DNA of 64,000 bases. It comes from Dyella_D sp052115385 (lineage in GTDB: Bacteria > Pseudomonadota > Gammaproteobacteria > Xanthomonadales > Rhodanobacteraceae). Location of the stretch: the NCBI RefSeq assembly GCF_052115385.1, contig NZ_JBFRGP010000008.1, positions 1-64,000 on the forward strand, in the 5' to 3' direction. The translations under genes and the position numbers were made by a program. Position 1 is the first letter of the stretch; each line of letters starts with the position of its first letter. Below the pieces are notes generated by a model that had not been told where the DNA came from, did not search any database, and saw only the letters and a list, made by a program, of their open reading frames with translations. Positions 34,363-42,683 of the stretch are shown here, in pieces.

Positions 34363-36342
34363 TCAGTTCAGCACGCGCTGCAGGGTGCGCGTGGCCGCTT
34401 CGACCGAGAAGTAATGCCGGATGTTGTCCAGGCCAGCGGCGGACAGGCGCGACCACAGCGGCGGATCGTCGCGCAGCTGGCGATAGGCCGCGGCGAAGGC
34501 CTCGGCTTCGTCCGCCAGCAGCACGTTGTCGCGGTCGTGCAGACGCATGCCCTCGACCGCGAGCGGCGTGGCGATCACCGGCAATCCATAACTCATGGAC
34601 ATGTTGATCTTGCCCTTCACCCCCGCGCCGAAACGCAGCGGCGCCAGCGAAGCCAGGCAGGTCTCCATCCATGGACCCAGGTCCGCCACGCGTCCATGCA
34701 GTTGCAACCCGTCCTGCGCCAGCTCCACGCGCAGCGCATCGGAGATGTCGCCCAGGATGTGCACCACCGCGTCGGGATCGACCTTGCGCAGCTCCGGCAG
34801 GATCGCGCTGGCGATCCAGCGCATTGCATCGACATTCGGCGGATGCCCGTGGCCGCCGACGAACAGCAGGTCGCGGCGCTCGCCATGCGGTTTGCTGCAG
34901 CCGTGGACGATGTGGATGTTGGACACCAGCTCGACCCGCGCGGCCGGCGCCAGCGTGCGCAGCAGCGCCTGTTCGTCGGGACTGACCACGAAGGTGACGT
35001 CGCTGTCGCCGATCAGGGTCAGTTCGCTCTGCCGTGACAGCCTGGCCTGACGCAGCATCGATGCCTGGCCGCCCAGTTCCGCCGCGCGCTGCTCGCGCAC
35101 GAAATGCAGGTCGACCGTATCGAAGATCACTCTGGCCTGCGGTGCATGTTGCCGCACGATATGCAGGTACTGCCCGGCTACGGTGTGGCGGCACAGCATC
35201 ACCGCGCGCAGCTCCTTGCCGTGCTCGGCCAGCCAGCGCGGCAGGCCTTCGGCGGAGGAGAACGCCAGGATCTCCACGCCGAGGCGGCCCAGCCGGTTCA
35301 TGTCCGCGCGCGAGGTGCGTGCGTCGTCCGGGCAGAACGTCACGCTCCAGCCCAGGCTGCGGAAGATCTGGAACATTTCCATCAGGCGCAGCGAACCCGA
35401 ATCGCGCGAGGCGTCGGGCGTGGTGCCGTCCACCACCAGCAGGCGCCCGCGCGAACGCCAGTGCACGGCCTGATCGAGCGCGGTCTGGCGTGAAGGATGG
35501 CTGGCCAGCACGCCGCGCCACTTGGCGACGAACTTTTCCTGGTTGATGGTCTGGAAGCGCTTCATGCCGCTGCTCAGATCGGTGCCGGCGCTGATGCCCT
35601 CGCAATGGATGACCATGCTGGTGGGCTCGTAATACACGCGCCAGCCGGCGGCGCGGACGGCGAAGGCCAGGTCGGTGTCGTCGTAATAGGCCGGCGCAAG
35701 CAGGGTGTCGAAGCAGCCGACGTAGTCGAACAGCGTGCGCCGGATCATCAGCGAGGCGCCGGAGACATAGTCCACCTCGCGCCGGAACTGCCAAGCCGGC
35801 GCGTCGCGGCTTTCGAAGCGGCCCAGGTTCCAGCAGCTGCCGTCGTTGAAGACCAGCCCGCCGGCTTCCTGCAGGCGGCCGTCGGGATAGACCAGCTTGC
35901 TGCCGGCGATGCCGCAATCGGAGTGCTCGGCGAAACACTGCAGCAGGGCCTCGATCCAGCCGGCGGTGACCTGCGTGTCGTTATTGAGGAACAGCAGGAA
36001 CTCGCCGCGCGCCGCCTGCGCGCCCGCATTGCAGCTGCCGATAAAGCCGAGGTTGCGTTCGTTGCGCAGCACGCGCAGCCCCGTCACGCCGGCCAGCGTG
36101 GCGGCGCTGTCGTCGGGGGCGGCATCGTCGACCACGATGATCTCGATCGGCGTGTCGCTCGCATGCAGCACGATCGAGCGCAGGCAGGTCAGCGTGTAAG
36201 CAAGCTTGCCGTAGGTGGGAATGACGATCGACACGCGCGGCGCGGTGGCGCAGGGCACCGCGAACGGCGCGAACGGCTCGTCGAGCGCAAGCAGCGACAG
36301 CGCCTCGTCCTCTTCGGGAATCCGGCGGAACTCCTGCAGCAC
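34363..36342 (-). CDS. Bifunctional glycosyltransferase: GT2 domain plus GT-B domain, start unclear
   Basis: 659 residues if begun at GTG 36342. Residues about 35-290 are a family 2 transferase (SIVIPTYGKLAYTLTCLRSI, LLFLNNDTQVTAGW, YYDDTDLAFAVRAAGW). Residues about 305-655 are a GT-B unit ending in LRFGAGVKGKINMSMSYGLP and AVEGM. Such two-enzyme proteins build rhamnose-containing O-chains. The frame stays open and protein-like for 40 codons upstream (AAKLYWRFKRLGYLWQRARA) up to the TGA that ends the ETF-QO gene, in the same frame. That stretch contains no ATG, GTG or TTG. Either a rare start is used or the gene lost its N-terminus on insertion here. It lies between functionally linked ETF genes. 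Confidence 0.8.
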   Translation of the reverse strand: MLQEFRRIPEEDEALSLLALDEPFAPFAVPCATAPRVSIVIPTYGKLAYTLTCLRSIVLHASDTPIEIIVVDDAAPDDSAATLAGVTGLRVLRNERNLGFIGSCNAGAQAARGEFLLFLNNDTQVTAGWIEALLQCFAEHSDCGIAGSKLVYPDGRLQEAGGLVFNDGSCWNLGRFESRDAPAWQFRREVDYVSGASLMIRRTLFDYVGCFDTLLAPAYYDDTDLAFAVRAAGWRVYYEPTSMVIHCEGISAGTDLSSGMKRFQTINQEKFVAKWRGVLASHPSRQTALDQAVHWRSRGRLLVVDGTTPDASRDSGSLRLMEMFQIFRSLGWSVTFCPDDARTSRADMNRLGRLGVEILAFSSAEGLPRWLAEHGKELRAVMLCRHTVAGQYLHIVRQHAPQARVIFDTVDLHFVREQRAAELGGQASMLRQARLSRQSELTLIGDSDVTFVVSPDEQALLRTLAPAARVELVSNIHIVHGCSKPHGERRDLLFVGGHGHPPNVDAMRWIASAILPELRKVDPDAVVHILGDISDALRVELAQDGLQLHGRVADLGPWMETCLASLAPLRFGAGVKGKINMSMSYGLPVIATPLAVEGMRLHDRDNVLLADEAEAFAAAYRQLRDDPPLWSRLSAAGLDNIRHYFSVEAATRTLQRVLN

Positions 36343-36462
36343 GCGCTGTGCCGTCCCCTGCCAGCCCCGCAGCGCGAGGCTGGCGCGGGCGCGCTGCCAC
36401 AGATAACCGAGGCGCTTGAACCGCCAGTAGAGCTTGGCTGCCAGCTGGATACCCTCGTCCGC

Positions 36463-38064
36463 TCAGAGGTTCTGGTAGTTCGGGCCCGAACCGCCCTCGG
36501 GCGTCACCCAGTTGATGATCTGGTACGGGTCCTTGATGTCGCAGGTCTTGCAGTGCACGCAGTTGGCGGCGTTGATCTGCAGCCGCTTGCCGGCTTCGTC
36601 CTGCACGATCTCGTAGACGTTGGCGGGGCAGAAGCGCTGGCAGGGATTGCCGTATTCCTCGGCGCACTTGGTCACGCAGATCGAAGTGTCGGCCACGTGC
36701 AGGTGCACCGGCTGGTCTTCGTCGTGCTCGGTGGCGGCGAAGTACACGCCGGCCAGGCGGTCGCGCGGCGGCAGTTCGCGCTGGATGTAGTCGCGCTTCG
36801 GTTCTTCTTGCTGGCCGAGCTTGTGCAGGGACGACCAGTCCGCCTTGTTTTTCAGCGTCCACGGCGAGGCGCCGCCGGTGACCGTTTCCCAGGCCGCGTT
36901 GAGCATGCCGAACCACAGGCCTTTCTTGAAGGCGGGCTTGATGTTGCGGACTTTCTTCAGCTCCGCCATCACGTCCGAACCGCGCAGCCTGGCGTCGAAG
37001 CCGGCCGGGTTCAGTTCGTTCGCGGCCAGGTGCTCGGCGGCCAGCATGCCGCTCTTGATCGCCTGGTGCGTGCCCTTGATCTTCGGCACGTTGAGCAGAC
37101 CGGCGGTGTCGCCGATCAGCAGGGCGCCGGGCATCTCCAGCTTGGGCAGCGACTGCCAGCCGCCGGTGACGATGGCGCGCGCGCCGGCCGAAAGAATGCT
37201 GCCGCCTTCCAGCAGCGGCCGCATCGACGGGTGGTTCTTCCATTGCTGGAAGGCTTCCCACGGCTGGTAGTTCGGGTCGCTGTAGTCCAGGCCGCTGACA
37301 TAGCCCAGCGCCACGCGGTCCTTGTCCAGGTGGTACAGGAAGCTGCCGCCGTAGGTGTGGCTGTCGGCCGGCCAGCCGAAGCTGTGCACGATCTTGCCCG
37401 GCGTGACGCGGCCGGCGGGCAGCTGCCACAGCTCCTTGATGCCGATCGAATAGCCCTGCGGGTCGCTGTGCTTGTCCAGCTCGAAACGCTTGATCAGCTG
37501 CTTGCTCAGGCTGCCGCGCGCGCCTTCGGCCAGCACGGTGACCTTGGCCTTGATGTCGATGCCCTGGGTGTAGCCGCTCTTGTGCGAGCCGTCCTTCGCC
37601 ACGCCCATGTCGCCGATGCGCACGCCGGCGACGGCGCCGTTCTCGTCATAGATGTTGTCCGCGGCGGCGAAGCCGGGGAATACGTCCACGCCCAGCGCTT
37701 CGGCCTGCGGCGCCAGCCACGCGCACATGGCGCCCAGCGAGACGATGAAGTTGCCCTTGTTGTGCATGCCGGGCGGGATCGGCAGGCTGCGGTGGCCGGT
37801 CTTGCTCAGCAGCCAGAACTCGTCTTCGATGGCCTGCACGCAGATCGGCGGCGGGTTGTCGCGCCAGCCGGGCAGCAGGGCATCCAGTGGCTGCGGCTCG
37901 ATCACCGCGCCGGACAGGATCTGCGCGCCGATGGTCGAGGCCTTCTCGATCACGCATACGGTGACGTCGGGCTTGAGCTGCTTGAGCCGGATCGCGAACG
38001 ACAGGCCGGCGGGGCCTGCGCCCACGACGACGACGTCGTATTCCATGATTTCGCGTTCGCTCAT
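36463..38064 (-). CDS. Electron transfer flavoprotein-ubiquinone oxidoreductase
   Basis: 533 residues. FAD-binding VVVVGAGPAGLSFAIRL is at the N-terminus and the second FAD segment is GALLIGDTAGLLNVPKIKG. The C-terminal 4Fe-4S ligands lie in CQRFCPANVYE and NCVHCKTCDIKDP. The end (GGSGPNYQNL) is the normal family terminus, so the protein is complete. It is membrane-associated and passes electrons from ETF to ubiquinone. The start has GGAG seven bases upstream. Its TGA stop is in the same frame as the downstream glycosyltransferase. Confidence 0.95.
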   Translation of the reverse strand: MSEREIMEYDVVVVGAGPAGLSFAIRLKQLKPDVTVCVIEKASTIGAQILSGAVIEPQPLDALLPGWRDNPPPICVQAIEDEFWLLSKTGHRSLPIPPGMHNKGNFIVSLGAMCAWLAPQAEALGVDVFPGFAAADNIYDENGAVAGVRIGDMGVAKDGSHKSGYTQGIDIKAKVTVLAEGARGSLSKQLIKRFELDKHSDPQGYSIGIKELWQLPAGRVTPGKIVHSFGWPADSHTYGGSFLYHLDKDRVALGYVSGLDYSDPNYQPWEAFQQWKNHPSMRPLLEGGSILSAGARAIVTGGWQSLPKLEMPGALLIGDTAGLLNVPKIKGTHQAIKSGMLAAEHLAANELNPAGFDARLRGSDVMAELKKVRNIKPAFKKGLWFGMLNAAWETVTGGASPWTLKNKADWSSLHKLGQQEEPKRDYIQRELPPRDRLAGVYFAATEHDEDQPVHLHVADTSICVTKCAEEYGNPCQRFCPANVYEIVQDEAGKRLQINAANCVHCKTCDIKDPYQIINWVTPEGGSGPNYQNL

Positions 38065-38242
38065 CGGTCGCTCCGGAAGGTTCTGGCTGGCTGGTGGTTC
38101 GCTGGCTGCGGCGAGGTGACCGGGGCCACCTCAGCGCGCCATTGTCCGGTTTCGTGCACTGTGCGGCAACGCATGGTGCAGCACCGCTTGCAAACGCTTA
38201 ACCCACGCCATCGATAATCGATCCCGACACCAGGGAGACTTC

Positions 38243-39652
38243 ATGAATCAACTGCCGCCGATCTCCGACCGTGACCTGCGTCGCGCCACTCTTTGCCAAT
38301 TGCTGCACTGGCTTGCCGCCGGGCGGGTCCACCCGGAGGGGCTGGCCGAGGTCTACCAGGAAGCCATCGAACGGCTCAATCCCCAGCTCAACGCCTTCGT
38401 GGGGCTGAGCCCGGGCCTGCTGCGGGAACAGGCCACGGCCGCGCAGCATCGCCGCCGCGATGGCGTGCTGGGCCGGCTCGACGGCCTGCCGGTGGCGATC
38501 AAGGACAATTTCGACGTGGCCGGCTGGGCCACGCGGGCAGGCCTGCCCGGGCGCACGCAGCCGGCGTCCGGTGATGCGCATGCGGTGGCGCGCCTGCGCG
38601 CCTCGGGCGCGGTGCTGCTGGGCAAGACCAATATGGACGAGGGCGCGCTCGGCGCGGCCACCGACAATCCGCACTACGGCCCCACCCACAACCCGCATCG
38701 GCATGGCTACACCGCCGGCGGTTCCTCCGGCGGCGCGGCCGCGGCGGTGGCGTCGGGCCTGGCGGTGGCGGCGATCGGTTCGGACAGCCTCGGCTCGATC
38801 CGCATCCCCGCCAGCTATTGCGGCGTGTATGCGTTGAAACCCACCCACGGCGAGATCTCCGCGCGCGGCCTGGTGCCCGCTGCGCGGCGGCTCGATGCCG
38901 TCGGCCTGCTCGCGCGCAGCGCCAACGACCTGACCGTGCTGCTGCAGGTGCTGGCCGGTTACGACGCCGACGACGCGCGCTCGCGCCGCCGCCGCGTGGC
39001 GTTCGCGCCGCCGGACTGGGAGCCGGGCAACCTGCGCTGCGGCCTGCTGCCGGACCTGGCGGCGGTCGGCGTGGAGCCGGCGGTGATCGATGTGTTCGAA
39101 GATGCGTTGTCGCGCCTGCCGCGCGAACTGGGCGAGCGCCGCGCGGTGGACTTCAGCGACTGGGACTTTGCCCGCACGCGCCGCGCCGGCCTGTTCCTGA
39201 TGGAGGCGGAGATGCTGAGCACCTTCGGCGCCGACCTGGAGGACGCCGAGCATCCGCCGTCGGAGCGTTTCCGCCGCATGCTTTCCTACGCGGCCACCAA
39301 GAGCGCCGCCGACTACGCCATCGCCGACCGCGTGCTGGACGCGGCCACGCTGAAGATGCGCCGCCTGTTCGCCCAGGTCGACGTGCTGGTGCTGCCGACC
39401 ACGCCGCAGGGTGCGTTCCCGCTGGGCGGCGCGGTGCCGGATTCGCAGGCGGACCTGACCAGCTTCGCCAGCCTGGCCGGTTGCCCGGCGGTGAGCATCC
39501 CGATGGGCACCTTGCCGGACGGCATGCCGGTGGGCATGCAGCTGGTCGGTGCGCGCGGTTCGGATCTGCGCCTGCTGGAGCTGGCCGAGGTGTGCGCGGC
39601 GACGCTGGACGCGGAGCCGGTGTATCCGGTGGAGCCGCGTCCGCTGGCATGA
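38243..39652 (+). CDS. Amidase signature family hydrolase
   Basis: 469 residues with the Ser-cisSer-Lys triad regions. The Lys lies in GLPVAIKDNFDVAG (about residue 86), and the Gly/Ser-rich TAGGSSGGAAAAVASGLA provides both serines. SLGSIRIPASYCGVYALKP also matches the family. The size fits glutamyl-tRNA amidotransferase A-like or AtzF-type amidases, but no gatB/gatC lies nearby, so it is more likely a stand-alone amidase with unknown substrate. The ATG is preceded by GGGAGA. It overlaps the AlkB-like gene by four bases. Confidence 0.86.
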   Translation: MNQLPPISDRDLRRATLCQLLHWLAAGRVHPEGLAEVYQEAIERLNPQLNAFVGLSPGLLREQATAAQHRRRDGVLGRLDGLPVAIKDNFDVAGWATRAGLPGRTQPASGDAHAVARLRASGAVLLGKTNMDEGALGAATDNPHYGPTHNPHRHGYTAGGSSGGAAAAVASGLAVAAIGSDSLGSIRIPASYCGVYALKPTHGEISARGLVPAARRLDAVGLLARSANDLTVLLQVLAGYDADDARSRRRRVAFAPPDWEPGNLRCGLLPDLAAVGVEPAVIDVFEDALSRLPRELGERRAVDFSDWDFARTRRAGLFLMEAEMLSTFGADLEDAEHPPSERFRRMLSYAATKSAADYAIADRVLDAATLKMRRLFAQVDVLVLPTTPQGAFPLGGAVPDSQADLTSFASLAGCPAVSIPMGTLPDGMPVGMQLVGARGSDLRLLELAEVCAATLDAEPVYPVEPRPLA

Positions 39653-40278
39653 GTCTCTTTGCCGAGCAGTGGCAGGCGATCCCGCTGCCCGATGCGCAGC
39701 TGCGCCTGCTGCCGCATTGGCTGGCGCCGGACGAGGCCGACGCCTTGTTCGAGGAGTTGCAGCGCTCGATCGCGTGGGAGGTGCACCGCATCCGCATCTT
39801 CGGGCGCGAGGTGGATTCACCGCGCCTGAGCTGCTGGATCGGCGATGCCGACGCCACCTATGTCTATTCGCGCACCCGCTTCGAGCCGCATCCCTGGACC
39901 GAGGCGCTGGCCTCGCTGCGCTGGCGCGTGCAGCAGGCCTGCGGGGCGCGCTTCAACAGCGTGCTGGCCAATCTCTATCGCGACGGGCGCGATGCGATGG
40001 GCTGGCATAGCGACGACGAGGCGGAGCTGGGGCCGCGGCCGGTGATCGCTTCGGTCAGCCTGGGTGCGGAGCGGCGCTTCTGCCTGCGTCCGCGAGCCAA
40101 GGGCGCAGGCAAGCGCGAGGTGCGTGGACTGGAACTGCCGCATGGCAGCTTGCTATGCATGGCGGGTGATATGCAGCGGCATTACCAGCACTCGCTGCCC
40201 AGGACGAGCGCGGCCGTCGGGCCGCGCATCAACCTTACTTTCCGATGGATCGAATCGAGCGTCGACGCGCGCCGCTGA
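39649..40278 (+). CDS. alkB: AlkB-like 2-oxoglutarate/Fe(II) dioxygenase
   Basis: 209 residues beginning MSLFAEQWQAIPLPDAQLRL. It resembles the ALKBH2 branch, with RISI-type sequence VHRIRIFGREVDSPRLSCWI and NSVLANLYRDGRDAMGWHSD, where His and Asp bind iron. MQRHYQHSLP supplies the distal His and RINLTFR the 2-oxoglutarate-binding arginines. It would repair alkylated DNA or RNA bases by oxidative demethylation. The ATG overlaps the amidase stop. It ends five bases before the convergent lipoprotein gene, with no room for a separate terminator. Confidence 0.88.
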   Translation: MSLFAEQWQAIPLPDAQLRLLPHWLAPDEADALFEELQRSIAWEVHRIRIFGREVDSPRLSCWIGDADATYVYSRTRFEPHPWTEALASLRWRVQQACGARFNSVLANLYRDGRDAMGWHSDDEAELGPRPVIASVSLGAERRFCLRPRAKGAGKREVRGLELPHGSLLCMAGDMQRHYQHSLPRTSAAVGPRINLTFRWIESSVDARR

Positions 40279-40282
40279 GGCG

Positions 40283-40936
40283 TCAGTCGCGCGCGGCCGA
40301 CGCGCGCTGTTCCAGCGTCCAGCTCACCACCTGCGCCGCCAGCGCATCGCCGGCCTGGCCAAACGCCGCGACCACCTGCGGCACCGCGGTGCCGTTCACT
40401 GGCTGGGTGACCTCGAAGCGGCGCGCGGCGACGATCTTCAGGCCGCTGTTGCGCACCAGCCGCGCGTCGTAGCGCAGTACGACCACCGCGTCCTTGCCGC
40501 GGTATTCGGATTGGAACGCGGTGAGGTCGGCGCTGAGCACGTAGTCCGCCTGCAGATTGCTGTCGTCGCTGCTCAGTGCGGTGACGCGGCCGTCGTTGCG
40601 GAAGCCTTCGAGCAGGCGGTTGCGCAGCAGCACCGGCACGCGGTCGCTCCAGCGCGCGCCCTGGTACACGCTGACCACGTCGCCGGCGGGGAGCACGGCG
40701 ATGCGCGCGCTGTCGAGCATGCGCTCGGCCTGTGGCGTATCGACCCGCAGCGACCAGTTCACTGCGCCGGCCTGCGCCTGCGGCAGGGGTGCGGCAGGCA
40801 GCCGGTAGATATTCGGCGATTCGGCCTTGGGCAGCACCGAGCAGGCGGCGCTGGCGAGCATGGCCGCCAGCAGCAGGGCGCGGCGGGCGGCGGTTTTCAT
40901 GGCACGCTTCATGGCATGCGTGATGGCACGCGTCAT
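40283..40936 (-). CDS. ABC-type transport auxiliary lipoprotein (PqiC/YmbA-like)
   Basis: 217 residues from ATG 40936, which overlaps the stop of the MCE gene (ATGA). The signal peptide ends in LASAACSVLP, a weak lipobox. The mature part (IYRLPAAPLP, RIAVLPAGDVVSVYQGARWS, NRLLEGF) is typical of the PF03886 auxiliary component of MCE lipid transporters. The N-terminus is four tandem four-residue units, MTRA-ITHA-MKRA-MKTA, encoded by a 12-bp tandem repeat. In-frame ATGs at 40936, 40912 and 40900 could each start the protein and give signal peptides of different length. It is last of a four-gene lipid transport operon. Confidence 0.83.
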   Translation of the reverse strand: MTRAITHAMKRAMKTAARRALLLAAMLASAACSVLPKAESPNIYRLPAAPLPQAQAGAVNWSLRVDTPQAERMLDSARIAVLPAGDVVSVYQGARWSDRVPVLLRNRLLEGFRNDGRVTALSSDDSNLQADYVLSADLTAFQSEYRGKDAVVVLRYDARLVRNSGLKIVAARRFEVTQPVNGTAVPQVVAAFGQAGDALAAQVVSWTLEQRASAARD

Positions 40937-40943
40937 GGCACGA
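40896..40943. repeat. 12-bp tandem repeat (4 copies) over a stop/start junction
   Basis: Four consecutive 12-base units read TTCATGGCACGC, TTCATGGCATGC, GTGATGGCACGC and GTCATGGCACGA on the plus strand. The last unit contains the overlapping stop of the MCE gene and start of the lipoprotein gene. The other three lie inside the lipoprotein coding region, in frame. Copy-number change would keep the frame but alter signal-peptide length and the number of start codons. Confidence 0.85.
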
Positions 40944-41871
40944 ACTCCTTGCTGCGGTCGCGGCCGAGCAGGAAGCCGGCCGGGTTGTCGTCGAACTTGC
41001 GGGTGATGCCGCGCAGCGAACCGGCGGCATCGCGCAGTTCGCGCACGGCCGGGCCCAGTTCGCTCAAGCCCTGCATGCCGCCGTCGAGCGCGGCGCGGTT
41101 GTCGTTGAGCAGGCGGTCGATCGACGCGGTGGAGCGCTCCAGCGAGGCCATCGCATTGCGCGCGCTGTCCAGCGTGGCGCGGCCCTGCTGGTCGACCAGG
41201 CCGTTGGCGCTGCGCGCCAGCTGCTCGGTCTGTTCCAAGGTGGCGGTGGCCTGCTTGCTGGCCAGGGCCAGCTGGCTGAGCAGGGCGCGGATATCGTCGC
41301 GCTGGTCGGCCACGGCGCCGGTGGTCTTGTCCAGGTGATCCAGGGTGCGGCTGATGCGCGCCACGTTCTCGTCCGACATCAGCTGGCTGGCGCGCGAGAC
41401 CACGTCGTTGATATTGGTCATCACATCCTCGCCGTTGGACAGCAGTTTGCTGAGCGGCGAAGGGTCGGCCACGATCACCGGCATCTCGCCGCCGGGCGAG
41501 GCCAGCGCGGGGCTGCCCGGCGAACCGCCGCTGAGCTGGATCACCGCCATGCCGGTGACGCCGGTGAGCGCGAGCTTGGCGTGGGTGTCCTGCTTGATCG
41601 GCGTGTCGGCGCCCAGGCGGATGCGCGCCAGCACGCGGCGCGGGTCCTGCGGGTCGAGCTTGAGCTGGGCGACGTCGCCGACCTTGATGCCGTTGTATTG
41701 CACCGCGCTGCCTTGCGAGAGGCCGCTGACCGCCTCGTTGAAGACCACCTGGTATTCGGCGAACTGCCGGTCGGTGCTGGACTTGGCCAGCCACAGCCCG
41801 AACAGCAGCGCGGCGGCCACCACGATCACCGTGAACAGGCCGATCAGCACATGATGGGCGCGGGTTTCCAT
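40933..41871 (-). CDS. MCE/MlaD-family lipid transport protein
   Basis: 312 residues from ATG 41871 (preceded by AGAGGTGA). A single N-terminal membrane segment (HHVLIGLFTVIVVAAALLFGLWLA) anchors it in the inner membrane. One MCE domain follows (FNEAVSGLSQGSAVQYNGIKVG, LTGVTGMAVIQLSGG). The rest is long helical periplasmic sequence of the kind that lines hydrophobic tunnels in MCE proteins. It is longer than E. coli MlaD (about 180), more like PqiB/Ttg2C-type or Rv-type MCE proteins with one domain. It works with the ATPase and permease encoded upstream, probably moving phospholipids between membranes. Confidence 0.88.
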   Translation of the reverse strand: METRAHHVLIGLFTVIVVAAALLFGLWLAKSSTDRQFAEYQVVFNEAVSGLSQGSAVQYNGIKVGDVAQLKLDPQDPRRVLARIRLGADTPIKQDTHAKLALTGVTGMAVIQLSGGSPGSPALASPGGEMPVIVADPSPLSKLLSNGEDVMTNINDVVSRASQLMSDENVARISRTLDHLDKTTGAVADQRDDIRALLSQLALASKQATATLEQTEQLARSANGLVDQQGRATLDSARNAMASLERSTASIDRLLNDNRAALDGGMQGLSELGPAVRELRDAAGSLRGITRKFDDNPAGFLLGRDRSKEFVP

Positions 41872-41876
41872 CTCGA

Positions 41877-42683
41877 TCACCTCTTGGTCTTTTCCGCGGC
41901 GTCGAGCGCCGCGCGGCCGCGTGGGCCGTGGAAGTACGACTGGACCCACGGGTCCTCATTCTGCGCGACCACCTCGAGCCGGTCGCACACCAGCACCTTC
42001 TTCTGCGACAGCACGGCGACGCGGTCGCAGATGGTGTAGAGCGTGTCCAGGTCGTGGGTGACCAGGAACACGGTGAGGCCGAGCGCATCGCGCAAAGTCA
42101 GGATCAGCTGGTCGAACGCGGCGGCGCTGATCGGGTCCAGGCCGGCCGTGGGTTCGTCCAGGAACAGGATCTCCGGATCCAGCGCCAGCGCACGGGCCAG
42201 CGCCGCGCGCTTGACCATGCCGCCGGAAAGCTCGGACGGGTATTTGTGCTCGGTGCCTTGCGGCAGGCCGGCCAGGGCCAGCTTCACCGCGCCGAGCGAT
42301 TCGGCTTCCGGCCGCTTCAGCCCCGCGTGCTCGATCAGCGGCATGGCGATGTTCTCCACCACATTCTGCGAGGAGAACAGCGCGCCGTTCTGGAACAGCA
42401 CGCCGAAGCGCCGCTCGATGCGCGAGCGCTGTTCCGGCGGCAGCCGCAGCAAGTCTTGCCCGAACACCTGCACCTGGCCGGAGGTGGGCCGGCGCAAGCC
42501 GACGATGGTGCGCAGCAGGACCGACTTGCCGGTGCCCGAGCCGCCGACCACGCCGAGGATCTCGCCGCGGCGCACGTCCAGGTCCAGCTGCTCGTGCACG
42601 GCCTGCGCGCCGAAGCGGTTGACCAGGTCGCGGACCTGGATCACGTCCTCCTGCGCCGTGCGTTCTTGCGCGACCGCGTTCAC
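41877..42683 (-). CDS. Lipid-transport ABC ATPase, MlaF-like
   Basis: 268 residues with Walker A GGSGTGKS, Q-loop VLFQNGALFSS (typical for MlaF/Ttg2A), signature LSGGMVKR, Walker B EILFLDEPTAGLDP and switch VTHDLDTLYTI. The start is GTG, overlapping the permease stop in a GTGA arrangement. It powers the MCE system together with the permease at 42680-43825. The ATPase gene follows the permease here, the reverse of the usual mlaF-mlaE order. Confidence 0.9.
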   Translation of the reverse strand: MNAVAQERTAQEDVIQVRDLVNRFGAQAVHEQLDLDVRRGEILGVVGGSGTGKSVLLRTIVGLRRPTSGQVQVFGQDLLRLPPEQRSRIERRFGVLFQNGALFSSQNVVENIAMPLIEHAGLKRPEAESLGAVKLALAGLPQGTEHKYPSELSGGMVKRAALARALALDPEILFLDEPTAGLDPISAAAFDQLILTLRDALGLTVFLVTHDLDTLYTICDRVAVLSQKKVLVCDRLEVVAQNEDPWVQSYFHGPRGRAALDAAEKTKR

